Origin: Patagioenas fasciata
Taxonomy: Eukaryota; Chordata; Aves; Columbiformes; Columbidae
Assembly (NCBI RefSeq): GCF_037038585.1
Contig: NC_092524.1
Location: 45,407,001 to 45,471,000, forward strand
DNA length: 64,000 nt
Reading direction: 5' to 3'
Below are positions 25,869 through 62,200 of this stretch, one piece after another. Numbering within the stretch: position 1 is the stretch's first letter; the number at the start of each line of letters is the position of its first letter. The notes below the pieces were generated by a model. That model did no database searches. It saw only the letters and a list, made by a program, of their open reading frames with translations, and had not been told where the DNA came from. Both the position numbers and the translations under genes were made by a program.

Positions 25869-27003
25869 GCCCACTACCACATTTCACATCATTACTTGTC
25901 AAAATGTCATATTACTTATGTAAACATCTGGTTTATGCGTAAACGTCAACAAGTAAATTGGAAATCATACTAATTCCTCCACCCCCCAAAAAATCAAGTA
26001 TGAACTAAATATCAAATTAACGACATCAAATTCTATATAATACTGTTTCAACAAGAACTATAACCTGTTGAATTGATAATAAAAAGGATGTAAAACCAAA
26101 AAGCAGATGTGCAGTGTCATGTATTAGTGTAATAACATCATAAGGCAATAATAAAGAAGGTAAATATATATTTTTTTTTAAGTATACACTAGCCAAGACA
26201 AAAATCAAGGCTGTAACCCTTAGTCAGTTCATTTTGGTAGCGTAGGATTTCTTAGCTCAAACTAAAAATGTTAACTTTTGAGCATCTCATCTGTTATCGT
26301 GTTTGATAATATATACTTTTGTCAAAAATATAAAATGTGGATTTAAATTTTGTGCAATAACAGTTTTAGTTTTTCACTTCAAATTCTTTACGTGAAAATA
26401 AAGAAAAACTCTGTTCCCAAATAATCAAGAAGGGTAAGGGGGAAGAAATATTTGAAATTAAATACTCTTAAAGTGAACATGAACAATAATATCTGCAGGA
26501 AAGAAAAGTTCGGCAGCCTAAGTCAAAAGACTGAGTTAATACTATTTTTATATGCTTTTTGTTGCTTCTTTGTTCACCTCGTGCTCAAATTGAGTAATAA
26601 GAGTAGTCATATGGCAGTCTGGAAAGCCCAACATCACCAAAGATTTCCTTTATTATTCAATGTGCCTTTGTAGTGCAGAGAAGAATCAACCTCAACCATT
26701 TAAAAGGGAAACTGAAATCACATCTCAAAGTAATTATAGTATCACAGTAATCAAAGTGACTGTTCTTTTTCCTCTAATTATAACTTAATTTAATCTACTA
26801 CCTGTCATTTTTACAAACTGCAGTTCACATTAAAACATTCGCTGATAACAAAAGCTTTTCTTTGAAAACAACACTGCTTTATATCTAGTCAGGCAGCTTG
26901 TGCATATCAGAGCATTCTGTCACAAGAGACATGGAAAAGTGTAAATGAGAAAAAGTTGAAATATGGCTACAGCTTATCTGTGCCTTTACTGCACTGCAGA
27001 ATC
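25863..27003 (-). other. SEC23A: SEC23A 3' untranslated region (end point provisional)
   Basis: AT-rich sequence after the TGA. Several AATAAA hexamers lie on the minus strand (for example near 26,650, where AATAATAAAGG is seen, and at 25,863-25,868 in the context GGGCAATAAAGAAATG). I chose the latter as the most plausible distal signal because it would give a 3' UTR of roughly 1.1-1.2 kb; the real cleavage site, and whether alternative sites are used, cannot be decided from sequence alone. The next clear element beyond it is a CR1 relic at 24.8-25.4 kb. Confidence 0.5.
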
Positions 27004-51180
<24,177 letters not shown>

Positions 51181-54100
51181 CTAATAAAAATAAAGAAATA
51201 ACCATTAGCAGAATGTCAAAATGCAACTGTTTTTAACCACTAAATACTGAATGCTCTTAATGACAGTCACACATTCAAATACCGTGACTGAGTTACAATC
51301 AATAAACACCAAGTAGCGCTTCTTACACCCAAAAAGCAACGCACAGAATTCCAAAGTGAAACAAAAAGAAACGAGGACTCCTAGGATGCAGCAACCTCTT
51401 CAAAATAACAAATATTTGATATCTTGCAAGTTAAAACAGTCCATCTTATGATCCCTTTTTGACTTACGCAACAAACTCAGGCAAGGAATAACTAAAGCAG
51501 TAATTCTAGGGTAGGTCAGAGCAGAGAAAATGCACCACACTAACACTGTAAAAACACACTTGCTTACAAAAAAATACACACACTGTTTCGAGGACTTTCA
51601 CTAATGCATCTAGTTATTCACTCTGTTCATTACTCAAGAATTATTCATCCTTGCAAACTGTTTAATCCTCTAACTTCTTTTAAGAATCAAATAGTAAAAA
51701 GTATTTCTCCTAAAGGTAGTTGGTTTTATGTCTTCTGCTGTATCAAATTTTGTAGGAGTTTTCTAACCATATTTTCAGTAACTCATAGTGAATCCTACAT
51801 GTAAATGTAAAGGAATAACACCATGATCTTTCACAAGAGTACATTCCTGCCACAATGCTAGGAAATAACTTTGTAAGAAGTACTAGTGTAATATTCCACT
51901 ACATTATCTATCAAGATGCACCTTTCAACAATCGTTTTAACTCAAATTTACCATTTTGAGCACTGACCTAAGGCTTTCAAAATTTTGACCTACAGCAACT
52001 CAGAAGCTGGGGAACACAGACACGGCTGAAAAGTTCAACAGGTCCCTGTTAACATCTTGGAAAGCCAGCAAGAAGCATGCTCTTTCCCCCCAACCTATAC
52101 ATACTCTGTTTCCGAATACCCACTGCATGCTTCCCAGCACATTTTATTGTACAGGTTTTCTCAGCAACTAGGTTACCTAAACTCCCACTGCCTAACAGTT
52201 AAGAAGTAAAAATCTACATGAACCACCTGAGAGGTAGTCTGGGAAAATATTCTTAAGTCTCAATTTAGACTGTACTATGTTAATTAACAGCTTTTAGAAA
52301 TGCTGAAATCCTTCTACATTTGGGATTTAAATCAGGAATTCTCACAAGCACACTGACCTTCTTAGTCCTGCAACTGCATATGCTAAGGGAGACTCCTGGA
52401 GAACTCTCAATTTGTAAAGAACAAGCTCTCTTTACTGAAATTATAATGGTATTGAACCTTTAGTTTCTATGACAGTTATAAACTTTACAAGTCTTTTTAA
52501 ACTACAGTTTAACTTAATAGCTTTATTCCAATGCTGACTTTTAAGAAAACAGATTAACAACTTCCACAAAATAAAGAGAAGCCCCACATTTCACAGTTAT
52601 TATCATTTGGAAATAATCAACTGTCAGCATGTGATGAAAGCTACAAAGAGCAGTCTCATTGTTCCTACAAGACACAGACTGACCAGCAAAGTTAACTCCA
52701 TAGAGTACCCCTGCCTTCAAGTTTTCCACAGGTGCTACCACTGCCACTTATCTCCACATTGTAATAGAAATACTGCAATAATTATCCTGTTAACATTTTA
52801 TTAGGCATGTCATCTTAGTGATATAGGAGCAAATCTACCTGTCACAGCAATTGCAACACAGGGAAGCCTCACAGGACTTTGTGCAGAGGAGCGCTTCCAC
52901 CAGTGCTTTCACTCAAAATGCTGCAAGGCCATCAGGCAGGGGGCAAAACTGAGCAAAAGCAAAGGGAGAGAACACCTGGAAATCATAACTAGTACAGAGG
53001 ATAGACAGAAGATAATTCAGCTAAGAGAGGAAAAAACAGCCTGGTATTTGAAAAGAATCTAGAATTCACAAAATTTCTTTCCTAACACATCAAAATCCAT
53101 CAATTTTTTTAAAAAGGTGAGTGAACATCACCCCTGAAAAAATAGGATATTGATACAATTATCTGCATGAAGTAACTACCTCAGCTATAACCACAAACTG
53201 AATAATCTCTCCTTTTAAAATTACCTCCTGAGAAGACAGAGAAAATTGCAATTTTAAGGCCATTTCAGCAATTCCATTGGCACCTGCTACAAAGTCCACC
53301 AACTCCGTTTCCATACACTGCAACATGAACTCCCGCTTTCTGTAGTGGACTTTAAAGTCTTTTCTCCACATTTTACTGTAGCTACAATTGAAATGGCTTT
53401 ATGTGGACATTATTTTTTACCATTCAGTTACTTCTCCTCAGAGGGCAATGTACAAACACCAGTGTGCAGTAATAAAGTGCACATATATACATAAAAGATT
53501 TCTTGGATTTACTGAGTTAAATACTGTTACTAGTAAAGTATGTGTTTCCTATTCAAAAGGGAGAACCTGCTAATAATCAATTTGTCCTTCATCTTTTCTT
53601 CCATCCTTTTTTCCTTTCCGAGAGCAAATAATGTTCATGCATTTCATCATTAATCAAATGTCAAACTCATGGTCTGACAAGTTACATTCAGTTTCAGTAC
53701 CACTGTTTTAGCTACACAGGCACATTTTCCAGGACAGGTGTGGAGATGCATTATATTAGACCAGAACAACAAACCCTCCTGACCTACAGGCCACCTACCA
53801 AACCTCACACACCTGACTGCCACAAATACACATTGCCCACCTCAGAAAACCACACAGAAGAGATTTTCAAAACAGCTGAATAGCAGCGGCTCCCCTGTTG
53901 GAGTGTCACTGCTTCAGCTCTGCTGCAGGACAGGACATCCAGACGAGATCAGCTGTGCTACCCAGCTGCCTTCTCCTTCCCCGGGCTGAGGCCAAACACA
54001 CCTCACATTCCTGCACCATGGCAATCTCACTCCGTGTCACACAAAAACCCCACACCCGAATGGCGTAAAGAGTCACAGGCTGACAATACCTAACTGTAAA

Positions 54101-54959
54101 GACCTGATTCTCAGGTAAATAGTATTCATGTAAATACTCTAACTAGAGGCAAGAGTACAGTTGGGGCTTTCTAACCATCACACATATCAAACATGTTTGA
54201 TATACCATTCAGAAAGCTATCCTATAGCTGAATAAATGGATTTGAAACACATTACTTTGAAATGGCACCATGTTGAAAAGCTTCTAGAAGCACTTAAAAA
54301 TGGTAACAATAGTTTCTTCAAAATATATTATTCTAAAAGATCCTCCTTCATCTCAGCACCTTTAAACATCTACACACCACACATAAATGTATCTCAATAC
54401 AATGTATCCCTAAAATAATATCCACTAAACCTTGGAAACACATACAAATAAAAACATTTATCTCCACAGCATCTTAAGAGTTCCAACACAGATGGATCAA
54501 AGTCCCTCATACAACCACATATTTAAATACCTCTAAATCAGTACAGTTCACTGTGCACTTTTCTTACAACAAACCCATTCTTTCCATTTATTATTCACTA
54601 ACAATCTGGTAAAATAAAACAGATTAATAATAAACCTTTAACTATTTTATGTCAAAATCAGCATTTCAGATACATATCTATTTCAGTTCCAAAAAGGAAC
54701 TTAAATATACCATGAAAACAACTTAGTGCTTATCTAAAGCAACTGCAAGTTGTCAAACTGACAACATAAGAATTTCATTTTCACTATTCAAACTCAGCCA
54801 TCAAAACCTGTTCTCCTAGTTTTGTTCACTGAGGACTTCTTTTTTAAAAAATAAAAACACTAGTATATGTACTACACCACCTAAATTTAAAAAAAAAAAA
54901 AAAAAATCCTGGAATACAGCAGGGCCTGTCTAAGCATAACTTTTGTGTAGCTTTATCTA
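51181..54959 (-). other. SEC23A intron 1, mostly featureless
   Basis: AT-rich intron. One exon-like segment at 53,225-53,375 is discussed as a finding; a poly-A run sits at about 54,887-54,906. Nothing else is supported. Confidence 0.6.
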
Positions 54960-55611
54960 TGTAGCGAGGCACCCCTGCCAGCGGCACGACAGGGTGCAGG
55001 GAGCCCCGGGACAGGAGCAGCACTGCACACCCAGCGCCCCGGCGGCCGTGCCCCGCCGGTCCTACCTGGGTGCCGGCAACCCCAGCCAAGGAAGGAGGGG
55101 GCTCTCGGCAGCTGCTCCCACCGCTCCAGCCGGGCTCCACCGCGGTGGCCAGCGTGGGCGCTCCCCGCCCCAGGAGAAGGGGCGCACGCACTCTGGTCTG
55201 GGGCCCGGGAGGCCGCGGGCAGCGCTGACCGGCCGCCGGTGCTATCCCCGGCCCCTAAGGGCCGCCCGGGGGCCCCGAGACCACCGTCAGGCCGCTCGGG
55301 GGGGGCCCACCGCCACGGAGAGCTGCGTTAGCGCCCGGAGCCTTGGGAGGGGAGGCGGGGAGGAGGGGAGGAGGGGAGCTCCCAGCCACGCTCCCTCCTG
55401 GCACAGAAACGGGGCGGCAGCCCCACGGTTGGGGTCCCACGGCCCGAAGGCGGGGATGCAACCGTACCCACGCAGCGCGGCGAGGGTGTTGCCGCCACGG
55501 CGCCGGCGAAGGGCTCTTCTCCCCGCGCCGCTTCCCCAGCTCGCATCACCGGCCGACGCCGGCTGCCCGTGTCCTCCGCTGCCCCGCTCAGACCCTGCCC
55601 TGCCCGCTCAC

Positions 55612-55720
55612 CCGCGTCCCGGCCGCCGCCGCCGCCTCTCTCGCTCTCCCCTCCCGCGCGCAGCCGCCCCGGCGCTGCCGACGCAGCCAACATGGCTGAT
55701 GGGAGAGTCCGCGCCACGTC
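55612..55720 (-). other. SEC23A: Probable SEC23A non-coding exon 1 / transcription start region
   Basis: Exon 2 begins with an acceptor 21 nt before the ATG, so at least one upstream non-coding exon is required. Within the CpG island the minus strand shows, in order, TGACGTGG (55721-55714), a YY1-like AGCCATGTTGG, a short GGC run (about 55,621-55,636) and a donor GCGG|GTGAGC at 55612/55611. That order is typical of a housekeeping first exon. Alternative donors are AAG|GTAAGC at 55883/55882 and CAG|GTAGGA at 55066/55065, so exon 1 choice is an inference. Confidence 0.4.
55688..55699 (-). promoter_or_regulatory. YY1-like site near the SEC23A start
   Basis: The plus strand reads CCAACATGGCTG, close to the YY1 consensus AANATGGCGGC with one mismatch. 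YY1 sites commonly sit just downstream of housekeeping transcription starts. Confidence 0.45.
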
Positions 55721-55721
55721 A
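55714..55721 (-). promoter_or_regulatory. UPRE/CRE-like element TGACGTGG in SEC23A promoter
   Basis: The minus strand reads CTTGACGTGGCG. TGACGTGG is the consensus bound by ATF6, XBP1 and the CREB3L family. It lies about 20 bp upstream of the YY1-like site. CREB3L2 (BBF2H7) is known to activate Sec23a through a CRE-like promoter sequence in cartilage; that this exact octamer is the avian equivalent is inference. Confidence 0.55.
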
Positions 55722-57467
55722 AGGGGCAGAGAGCGGCGGGCCGGGCCGGGGGCGGGCTAAACTCCCCGGCTCCCCCACCGCAGGGGAAGCCCTCGCCGGG
55801 CCGCGGCCCCCGGCCGTATCCCACGGCCCTCCTCGGCGAACTGAGCGGAGGGACCCGGTGTCAGTCACCCCACAGCGCTTACCTTCGCTTCACCGCCTGA
55901 CTGCTCCAGCTCCCGGGGGCGTGTGTCACTTTACCCTTGTTCGGCTTTCGGATTTCTTTCTGAAGATCGTTTGTCTCAATCTCGCTCCTAAAAGCACTCG
56001 GGACACACCCCGACCACCGGGGCGGCTTTGCCTTCTGTGCCCCTCGGCTGTGCCCGCGGTTACCGGAGCTGCCCGCACCCCGCCCGGAGACGCGCCCGCC
56101 GCTCCTGCTTTGTTCTCCGCCTGCCAGGGCACGTTTCAGGGAGACCCCCGGGACAAGGCAGCCGGGCTTCTGGGAGTCCCTCAATTCACCCTGCTTGTTG
56201 CCCATCTTCCACCGTGTGTATTTATTGCAACTTTTTAATTTGGAAGATTTTGTGTTTCTTTTCGAATTGCCTGGGGAAAAAAAAATACATGGAAATTATA
56301 TTCCTGGTGGGTTTTAGCCCTAGACAATATGTAACATTTATAAATATTTAGAAATATAACACATTTACTATCCACACAATAACTTTCACAAAGCCATAGC
56401 TGTACAGTTCCATTTTTTTGTTACTGTGGTTATCTTTCTCCCCCCAAATCCAAGTTACAGTGACACTTGGGTTTCAGGGCACTTCAGCATCGTTTTAAAC
56501 AAGCCTGCCATAAAAGGCTAGAACAGTAACTTCTGCCTTTCCTGAGACAGCTCAGTGCAGCCGATCCAGACACGGGTAGGACTGAAAAACATTCTGCTGA
56601 GTACCATGTCCTCCTTCACTGCAACTCTGAAAACATGCTATAACCACCAACCAAACATAAATGGCTAAAACAACCTTAACGGTTTTTCTGTCAAATGTAA
56701 TTATGATAGAATTTCTATGCCATTACTATCCCCACTATCATCTGCCAGTCCTCTTCAGTGTAAAAGCATGAGCAGGTAAACAATAGCAAAACTTAAAGAG
56801 AAGGATTTAAAATTTCTTTGTCCAGAAATCTTGCTGCCAGTTGTGGGAGTATTGAGCAGGAACTTGCCAAGGACACGTAACCTCCTCAGATTGTTAAAAA
56901 GTAAAAGAAAATAAATATAAACCAGGGTGAACGTAGAACATGCACAGAAAGCAATTCAGTGTTATAATTTCAGAAGTACTCAAATATCTCTGTGAAACAT
57001 TTTCAGAAAGTTACACCAAAAAGAGGCAAGTCCCAAAGTCAGAACTTCGGTATGAACTCTATAGACAAAAGAGGCAACTGACACTTAAAAAGGGAAGAGG
57101 AAAGAACAGGAAAGTTCCCTACAAATAAAAGCTATACAGTATTTTTAAGCAGTCACTAGCACAATTACATTTCATTACATAATGACTCAACCTATTACTC
57201 TAAACTTCAATATGTCTTGCAGCTGTTATGACGGTGCAAACCACAGAGAAACGAAAAAAAAATAGAACAGAAAATAGGATCCTAACATGGTGTATGCTCA
57301 TTATAAGAAAATACTTTATCTCCCAGTATCGGAATGTACAGTGAAAGCATTGCATTTTACTTAATGTCAAATTTTTATTTCATGTGTTAGACTTCTTTTT
57401 TCAGTCAGCAGACATACCCAGTGATGGCAACTCACCCTTTCTTTGGAAAAATACTTTTCCATAATGC

Positions 57468-58185
57468 CTAGGCAGCTGAAAAGAAAGAAAATTCATCTCC
57501 AGTTTCTTTTTCCTCTTCCTCCACTGAGTCATATTTGCTAGCCACTGCATCACCATTGTTGGTAAAACTTGTTAGGAACAAATTTATTATCTGTGGAAGA
57601 CTACCCGTAATCATTAAAAATATGTTACTTCATTTTAAAAGTATAAATGGAAAGTTCCATAAAAAGTAACCTAGAGATTGAAAGTATACTTAAGGTATAT
57701 TTCTATCTGTGGATTCTCTTTCTCTTCATAGTTCCTGACTTCACAACAAATAGGAAAAATAAGTTCTGAATACTACCAAAGTAATAGAAGAGAACATTTA
57801 CAGCTGGACTCACCAAAGTTTTTGTCTTGACCATTGGTCAGCCTTTCCAGAGATATCACTGTAGTTTTAGCTGTGCAGGTTCTATTTCTAGTGGTGACTG
57901 CAATCGTTGCATACTCAATTAGGACGTTGGATCCGCTTTCAGAATTAAAACTCCCTGTTACACGTAGGTGGTTGTGGAAACACCTTAAAACAAACAAAAG
58001 CCAGTGGAAAGGAGGAGTTAGGGTAAATGTTTGTTCAGAACTGCTAAAATACAGCCGGGGGGGGGGCTTGTTTTTAACTTATGGAAGTATTTAGAGCTGC
58101 TCCAATCTACTACATTGACTGTGGGTAGCTCTAAACTGACTTTGCATGCAGCGGAACTAATAGAAAAAATAATACAAATTGCCAT
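57468..58185 (-). other. Unrecognised candidate minus-strand exon cluster (possible small gene)
   Basis: Between the two CpG islands the minus strand shows three segments that can be joined in phase: 58185-58079 (ATG, MAICIIFSISSAACKVS, hydrophobic start), 57983-57814 (170 nt, 56 full codons open, FHNHLRVTGSFNSESGSN continuing to LERLTNGQDKNF) and 57475-57468 (two alanines and TAG). The middle segment has a good acceptor (TTTGTTTTAAG) and donor (G|GTGAGT), and the last has a very strong acceptor (TTTTCTTTCTTTTCAG) with AATAAA about 90 nt downstream at 57379-57374. The weak point is the first donor, AA|GTTAAA. The model would give about 94 residues. I recognise no family, and chance assembly is quite possible. 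Confidence 0.22.
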
Positions 58186-58970
58186 TTTGCATAACAGGAA
58201 TTTAATAATACACAATGTAAATGATTACAGCATTATCCTTCTGCTTTTTATCTTCACTGAAAAGCAGCTCCCTTTCTGCTAATGCTGCCTTGCTTTTTAT
58301 TTGGCATGCGGGTACTCCCACATAATAGTATTTAGATAAACCCATACAACAACAAAATACGAACTGAGGCAATGTCCCTTCCCGAATTATGATTGTTTAA
58401 ATTTATAGCAATTAATTTTTATGTAACTGATTTCAATCATAGATCTCAAAGCACTGCAAGGAATGGACAGGTAGTAGTATTACTGGATGCCCACAGGTAG
58501 AATAGAAAATACTAACAGGTGAGTCTTAAAGAGCTACTTGCAGAAGCTACTGTATATTAGAATGATGGTATAGAGCCTAATAAAAATGGTTATTAAAGGT
58601 TTACACCGATTCACCACAAAAATAGGCTTAGTTTGATGAGCAGCAAACTGACACAACCACTTTCTGCACTACTCGTTGCTCACATTGCATTTTATTCCCG
58701 TCCTGGGGTTTTCAGAGCAGCTAAAACCTCCGCAGCAGGCCGGGGCTCGGCGCTTGCCGGGGCCACAGCCCCGAGCACACGGCGCTCACGGGATCGCCCC
58801 CAAGGCAGAGCGCAGCACCCACGCGCCCTTTATCGGGGCGCCAGGGCCGAGAGGAGACAGGCGGCCCCGGGATGTTTATCACAGCACCGCTCCCAGAACG
58901 CGTCCCTTAAGGCATTAAGCCCTACTGCCCCAGGACATGCTCGTGGCTGCCGGGAGGGCAGAGCGCCGCC

Positions 58971-58980
58971 TCTCGCGAGA
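58971..58980. promoter_or_regulatory. Perfect TCTCGCGAGA palindrome in the GEMIN2 promoter
   Basis: The 10-bp palindrome lies 107 bp upstream of the GEMIN2 ATG. It is the element bound by BANP (also reported for ZBTB33/Kaiso) and characteristic of strong CpG-island housekeeping promoters. The exact match is seen directly; its activity is inferred from position. Confidence 0.75.
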
Positions 58981-59086
58981 ACTGCCCGCGCCTCGCGGTG
59001 CCTTCCAGCGCGCCGGCTCAAGTGGCCTCAGCGCCGGCCGTGGGGCGGGGCGGAGCGCGGGCGGCTGTAGCGGTTGCGCCGGGGCC

Positions 59087-59208
59087 ATGGAGCCGGGAAT
59101 GGAGGAGCTGATGCCGCGGCTGCTGCCTGTGGAGGACTGTGACTTGTCTGAGGACTTCGACCCCACAGTGCCTCCCAGGACGCCCCAGGAGTATCTGAAA
59201 CGCGTCCA
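59087..59208 (+). CDS. GEMIN2: GEMIN2 exon 1 coding part
   Basis: Start ATG at 59087 in a strong Kozak context, GCCATGG, giving [17 protein letters not shown]; donor CCA|GTAAGTG. The frame is open upstream to another ATG at 58937, but a TCTCGCGAGA promoter element at 58971 lies between them, arguing that transcription starts later and that 59087 is the real start. A second in-frame ATG is at 59099. Confidence 0.9.
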
Positions 59209-62200
59209 GTAAGTGGCGGGACGGAGGGGCCCAGCTGGGTGAGAGCGGCGCGGCCGCCGGTGCTGCCCGGGCCGAGCTTCGTGGTGGGTGCGGGAAGGGC
59301 GGCTGTGTCGTGCTGAAAGCTGTCGGTGACCTGCCAGCCGCAGCCGCAGAGCTGTGTCCCCGGCGCTCCCGGTGCGGTGGGATCCCGCACGACACTCGCG
59401 TTCTGCCAGGCTTCTGCTTCTCCAGGCCCGTGTAGCGATGGCCGCTGCCGCCTGTGCCACGGCGGGCTCGGTACCGCGCAGCGATCAGCAGCGCTGCGGG
59501 CCGGGGCTGCTCTGTTCCCCAGAAGGATTGGGGTGCAGCTCTTGGCTGCCCGTACCTGCAGCCCAGGCCTCCGCAGGTCTCGCTGCGGGAAGCAGAGCTG
59601 CACTTCACGCAGGTTGGGAAGCACGAAAGCTTCGGAGAGGCCAGAGCAGTCGAGTATAAAGTGAGAATAGTTGATCTGTAACTCTCAAGTCAAACCTTGT
59701 GTTAAGAACTGCCCGTGTAGCCAGTGTTTTACATATTTGAAGATATCCACCGGTGTAGTATTTCAGAAACATCCGGTATATAACCACCTGTTACAAAAAG
59801 GAAAAAATGGAGCCACTGGATTTTGTTTTGTAGGATTGAAGCAGCTCGATGCCCAGATGTGGTTGTGGCACAAATAGACCCCAAAAAATTAAGGAAGAAG
59901 CAGACAGTAAATATTTCAGTAAGTTTGAGAGCGTTTACGTGTTTTGTTTTGAGAGGAAAAAAAAATTAAGGGAAAATATGTTAATATATTGTTGGTTCAT
60001 GTATTGTTAATATAATGTTAGTGCTAATTTGGGGAGTGGTTGGCATAACCGAACAATAGCACTGCTGGATTTTAAAAGCATCGACAGAACTGAAGATCTA
60101 GGTTTGAAGAAACAGCTAGCTAACAGCAGTCTTTATAACTTATTTAAATTTATAATATTCATACTATTTGATACACAGCAGAGTATTATACTGTCTGAGG
60201 AAGTAAAATGTTGCATTAAATTCTACAGCTATTTTATCATAAAACCTGCATAAACTTCATAAGTAAGATATCTCCGTATCTATATTTAGGTTTATATATG
60301 TATCCAGAGTAAGGGTAGTAAGTGCAGCTAACCTTTGCTAAAATCAGATGAAGTTCTAGCATCACTTCTTTCCTTTTTGGTGGAATTTTTCCTTACTGTC
60401 CAAGCAGATTTCTCTGTTGTCACATTGCCCTGCTAGCTTGTTTTTTAATCTACTTTCAAATAGTTCAAGAGACCAAGTTTGCCTCGGTCTAGTGAAAATT
60501 CTGTAATCTGAAATTTCACTACTAGATTGCTCAAGAAAAATTTCTAGTACTGACATATGACCATGTAACTTTTGCAATCATTCTCTACATTTGTTTCATC
60601 TCTTTGTAGTGGCATTCTTTAGCATTTGTAGAAAGATTTTTTTTTTTTAAATAAGTCTTTCATGCTAATCTTTAAAGAGGTTATATCTAATTAACTGTCA
60701 GAGATGATTTCCTAAAAGATATTTTTGCAGTCTTCTGTCTTCCTCAACTTATTATCTTGGCAAGCAGAACACCTAAGATTCAAACCACGTGTCCAAGATA
60801 AGAAAACAGCATCCTGCTTTTTATAAACAGGGAAATTAAGGCAGGACAATTGCTAAAAAGAAGACCTTAAATAATTCTTTGACAATGTGTATTGAACACT
60901 TAGTTTTCCTTCTTATTTGCATATGAGAAGAGTCAAGCAGAATAAACTTTTTCTAAACCAAAAGTTAAGTCAGTATTGGATGTGGTCATGAAATTACCTT
61001 TCTTAAATGAATATTTAAAGGGTATTGTTTACCTGATAGTAAACATTTACTGATTTTCTTGTTCTTAAGGATTCTTCTTATATAGCTTTCCTTACATTAT
61101 AATTATTGCCAGTGTTTTCTTAGATTTCTGGGTGTCAGCCTGCTCCTGAAGGATATGCTCCAACACTCAAGTGGCAGCAACAGCAAGTGGCCAATTTCTC
61201 AGCCATTCGTCAGGTAAAAATGGAATTCCTCAAGTAACTGAAGTATAAGCAACTGCACTGAAGGTGCTGTAGCACTGAACATTGCATGAGCTCATTTACC
61301 CTGTTTTTTTACAGGAGGTAAATCAGTGAAGGTGGAGATCTGTATTTACTGCTCTATATTGCAAATATTAACTGATCTAACCCCTATTTCGACAAGGTAT
61401 CACATTGCATACTGTGTATGAGGCAGAATGCAAGGTTTTAGTAGAACTAAAGAAACTGACATCTAAAGGTATATTCACTGTGTAGGTATTTCTTTTATAC
61501 AGAAATCAGTTGTCCCCTCATCTTTGCTAGAATTAACACATATGACAATATACTAAAAATATTTAAGAGGAAAAAAGGGCATCAGAAGTCACTTGTTCAG
61601 ACACTATGCATCAACTACTGTTATTACAGCATTTTTAGTGGTCACTTTTATTTATTTGCTACAATAACAGTTGGATTTGGGAAAAAACTGCTTCTGTTAC
61701 AAAACATTTACACTTCTGTACAGGAAACTGTCAAGCAGGCAAGTTTGTCTTAACACGGCATCCCTGTCAGGTAGAAGAAATACACTAGGAACACCCACCT
61801 GCCTGCTTTCTAACAGTTCTGCAGACATCTGATACAGGTACAGACCACTGCTGGAAACAGGTTATTGGCTGGTTATTTTCTTAAACTTGTTATACCAAGA
61901 AAAGTCTAGAAGACTATTAAAGCTCGCTACTTAAAGCTTTGTGTAGTAGACTTAAAATTCGTTCAGCTTTAACATCACTTCCAAAAACCCAGCATGAGCA
62001 ACTTAGTTACAATTATACTAAGAGGCACAGGAAATGTTTAGCCCGTTATGCCTCTACTGATTTATAGAACATCATAACATATACCTTTTATACATTTAAA
62101 AGATAATGAAGGGGAATTACGACTAGGATAAAATAACTGCAAAGTTAAACTGTAATTTGGCTTTGTTTTAATAATTCAGAGCCTGAACAAGCACAGAAAT

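Larger units (their letters stand above)
54960..56200. promoter_or_regulatory. CpG island of the SEC23A promoter
   Basis: A sharp rise in G+C and CpG in an otherwise AT-rich region, with many CCGG, GCGC and CGG motifs; it covers the expected 5' end of SEC23A. Long open frames on both strands here are a by-product of the base composition and do not look like protein. Confidence 0.85.
58720..59600. promoter_or_regulatory. CpG island of the GEMIN2 promoter
   Basis: CpG-rich block around the first exon and start of intron 1 of GEMIN2, with no TATA box in view. Long frames on both strands across the island are compositional. Confidence 0.85.

Noticed and set aside
54943-56238. 431-codon plus-strand open frame, the longest in the window
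   Set aside because: It lies wholly in the SEC23A CpG island, is rich in R, P, A and G, and competing long frames exist on the other strand. This is the composition effect of few A/T-rich stop codons, with no family resemblance.
58915-59624. Minus-strand frames of 180-198 codons across the GEMIN2 promoter
   Set aside because: CpG-island composition again, antisense to GEMIN2 exon 1, in mutually overlapping frames.
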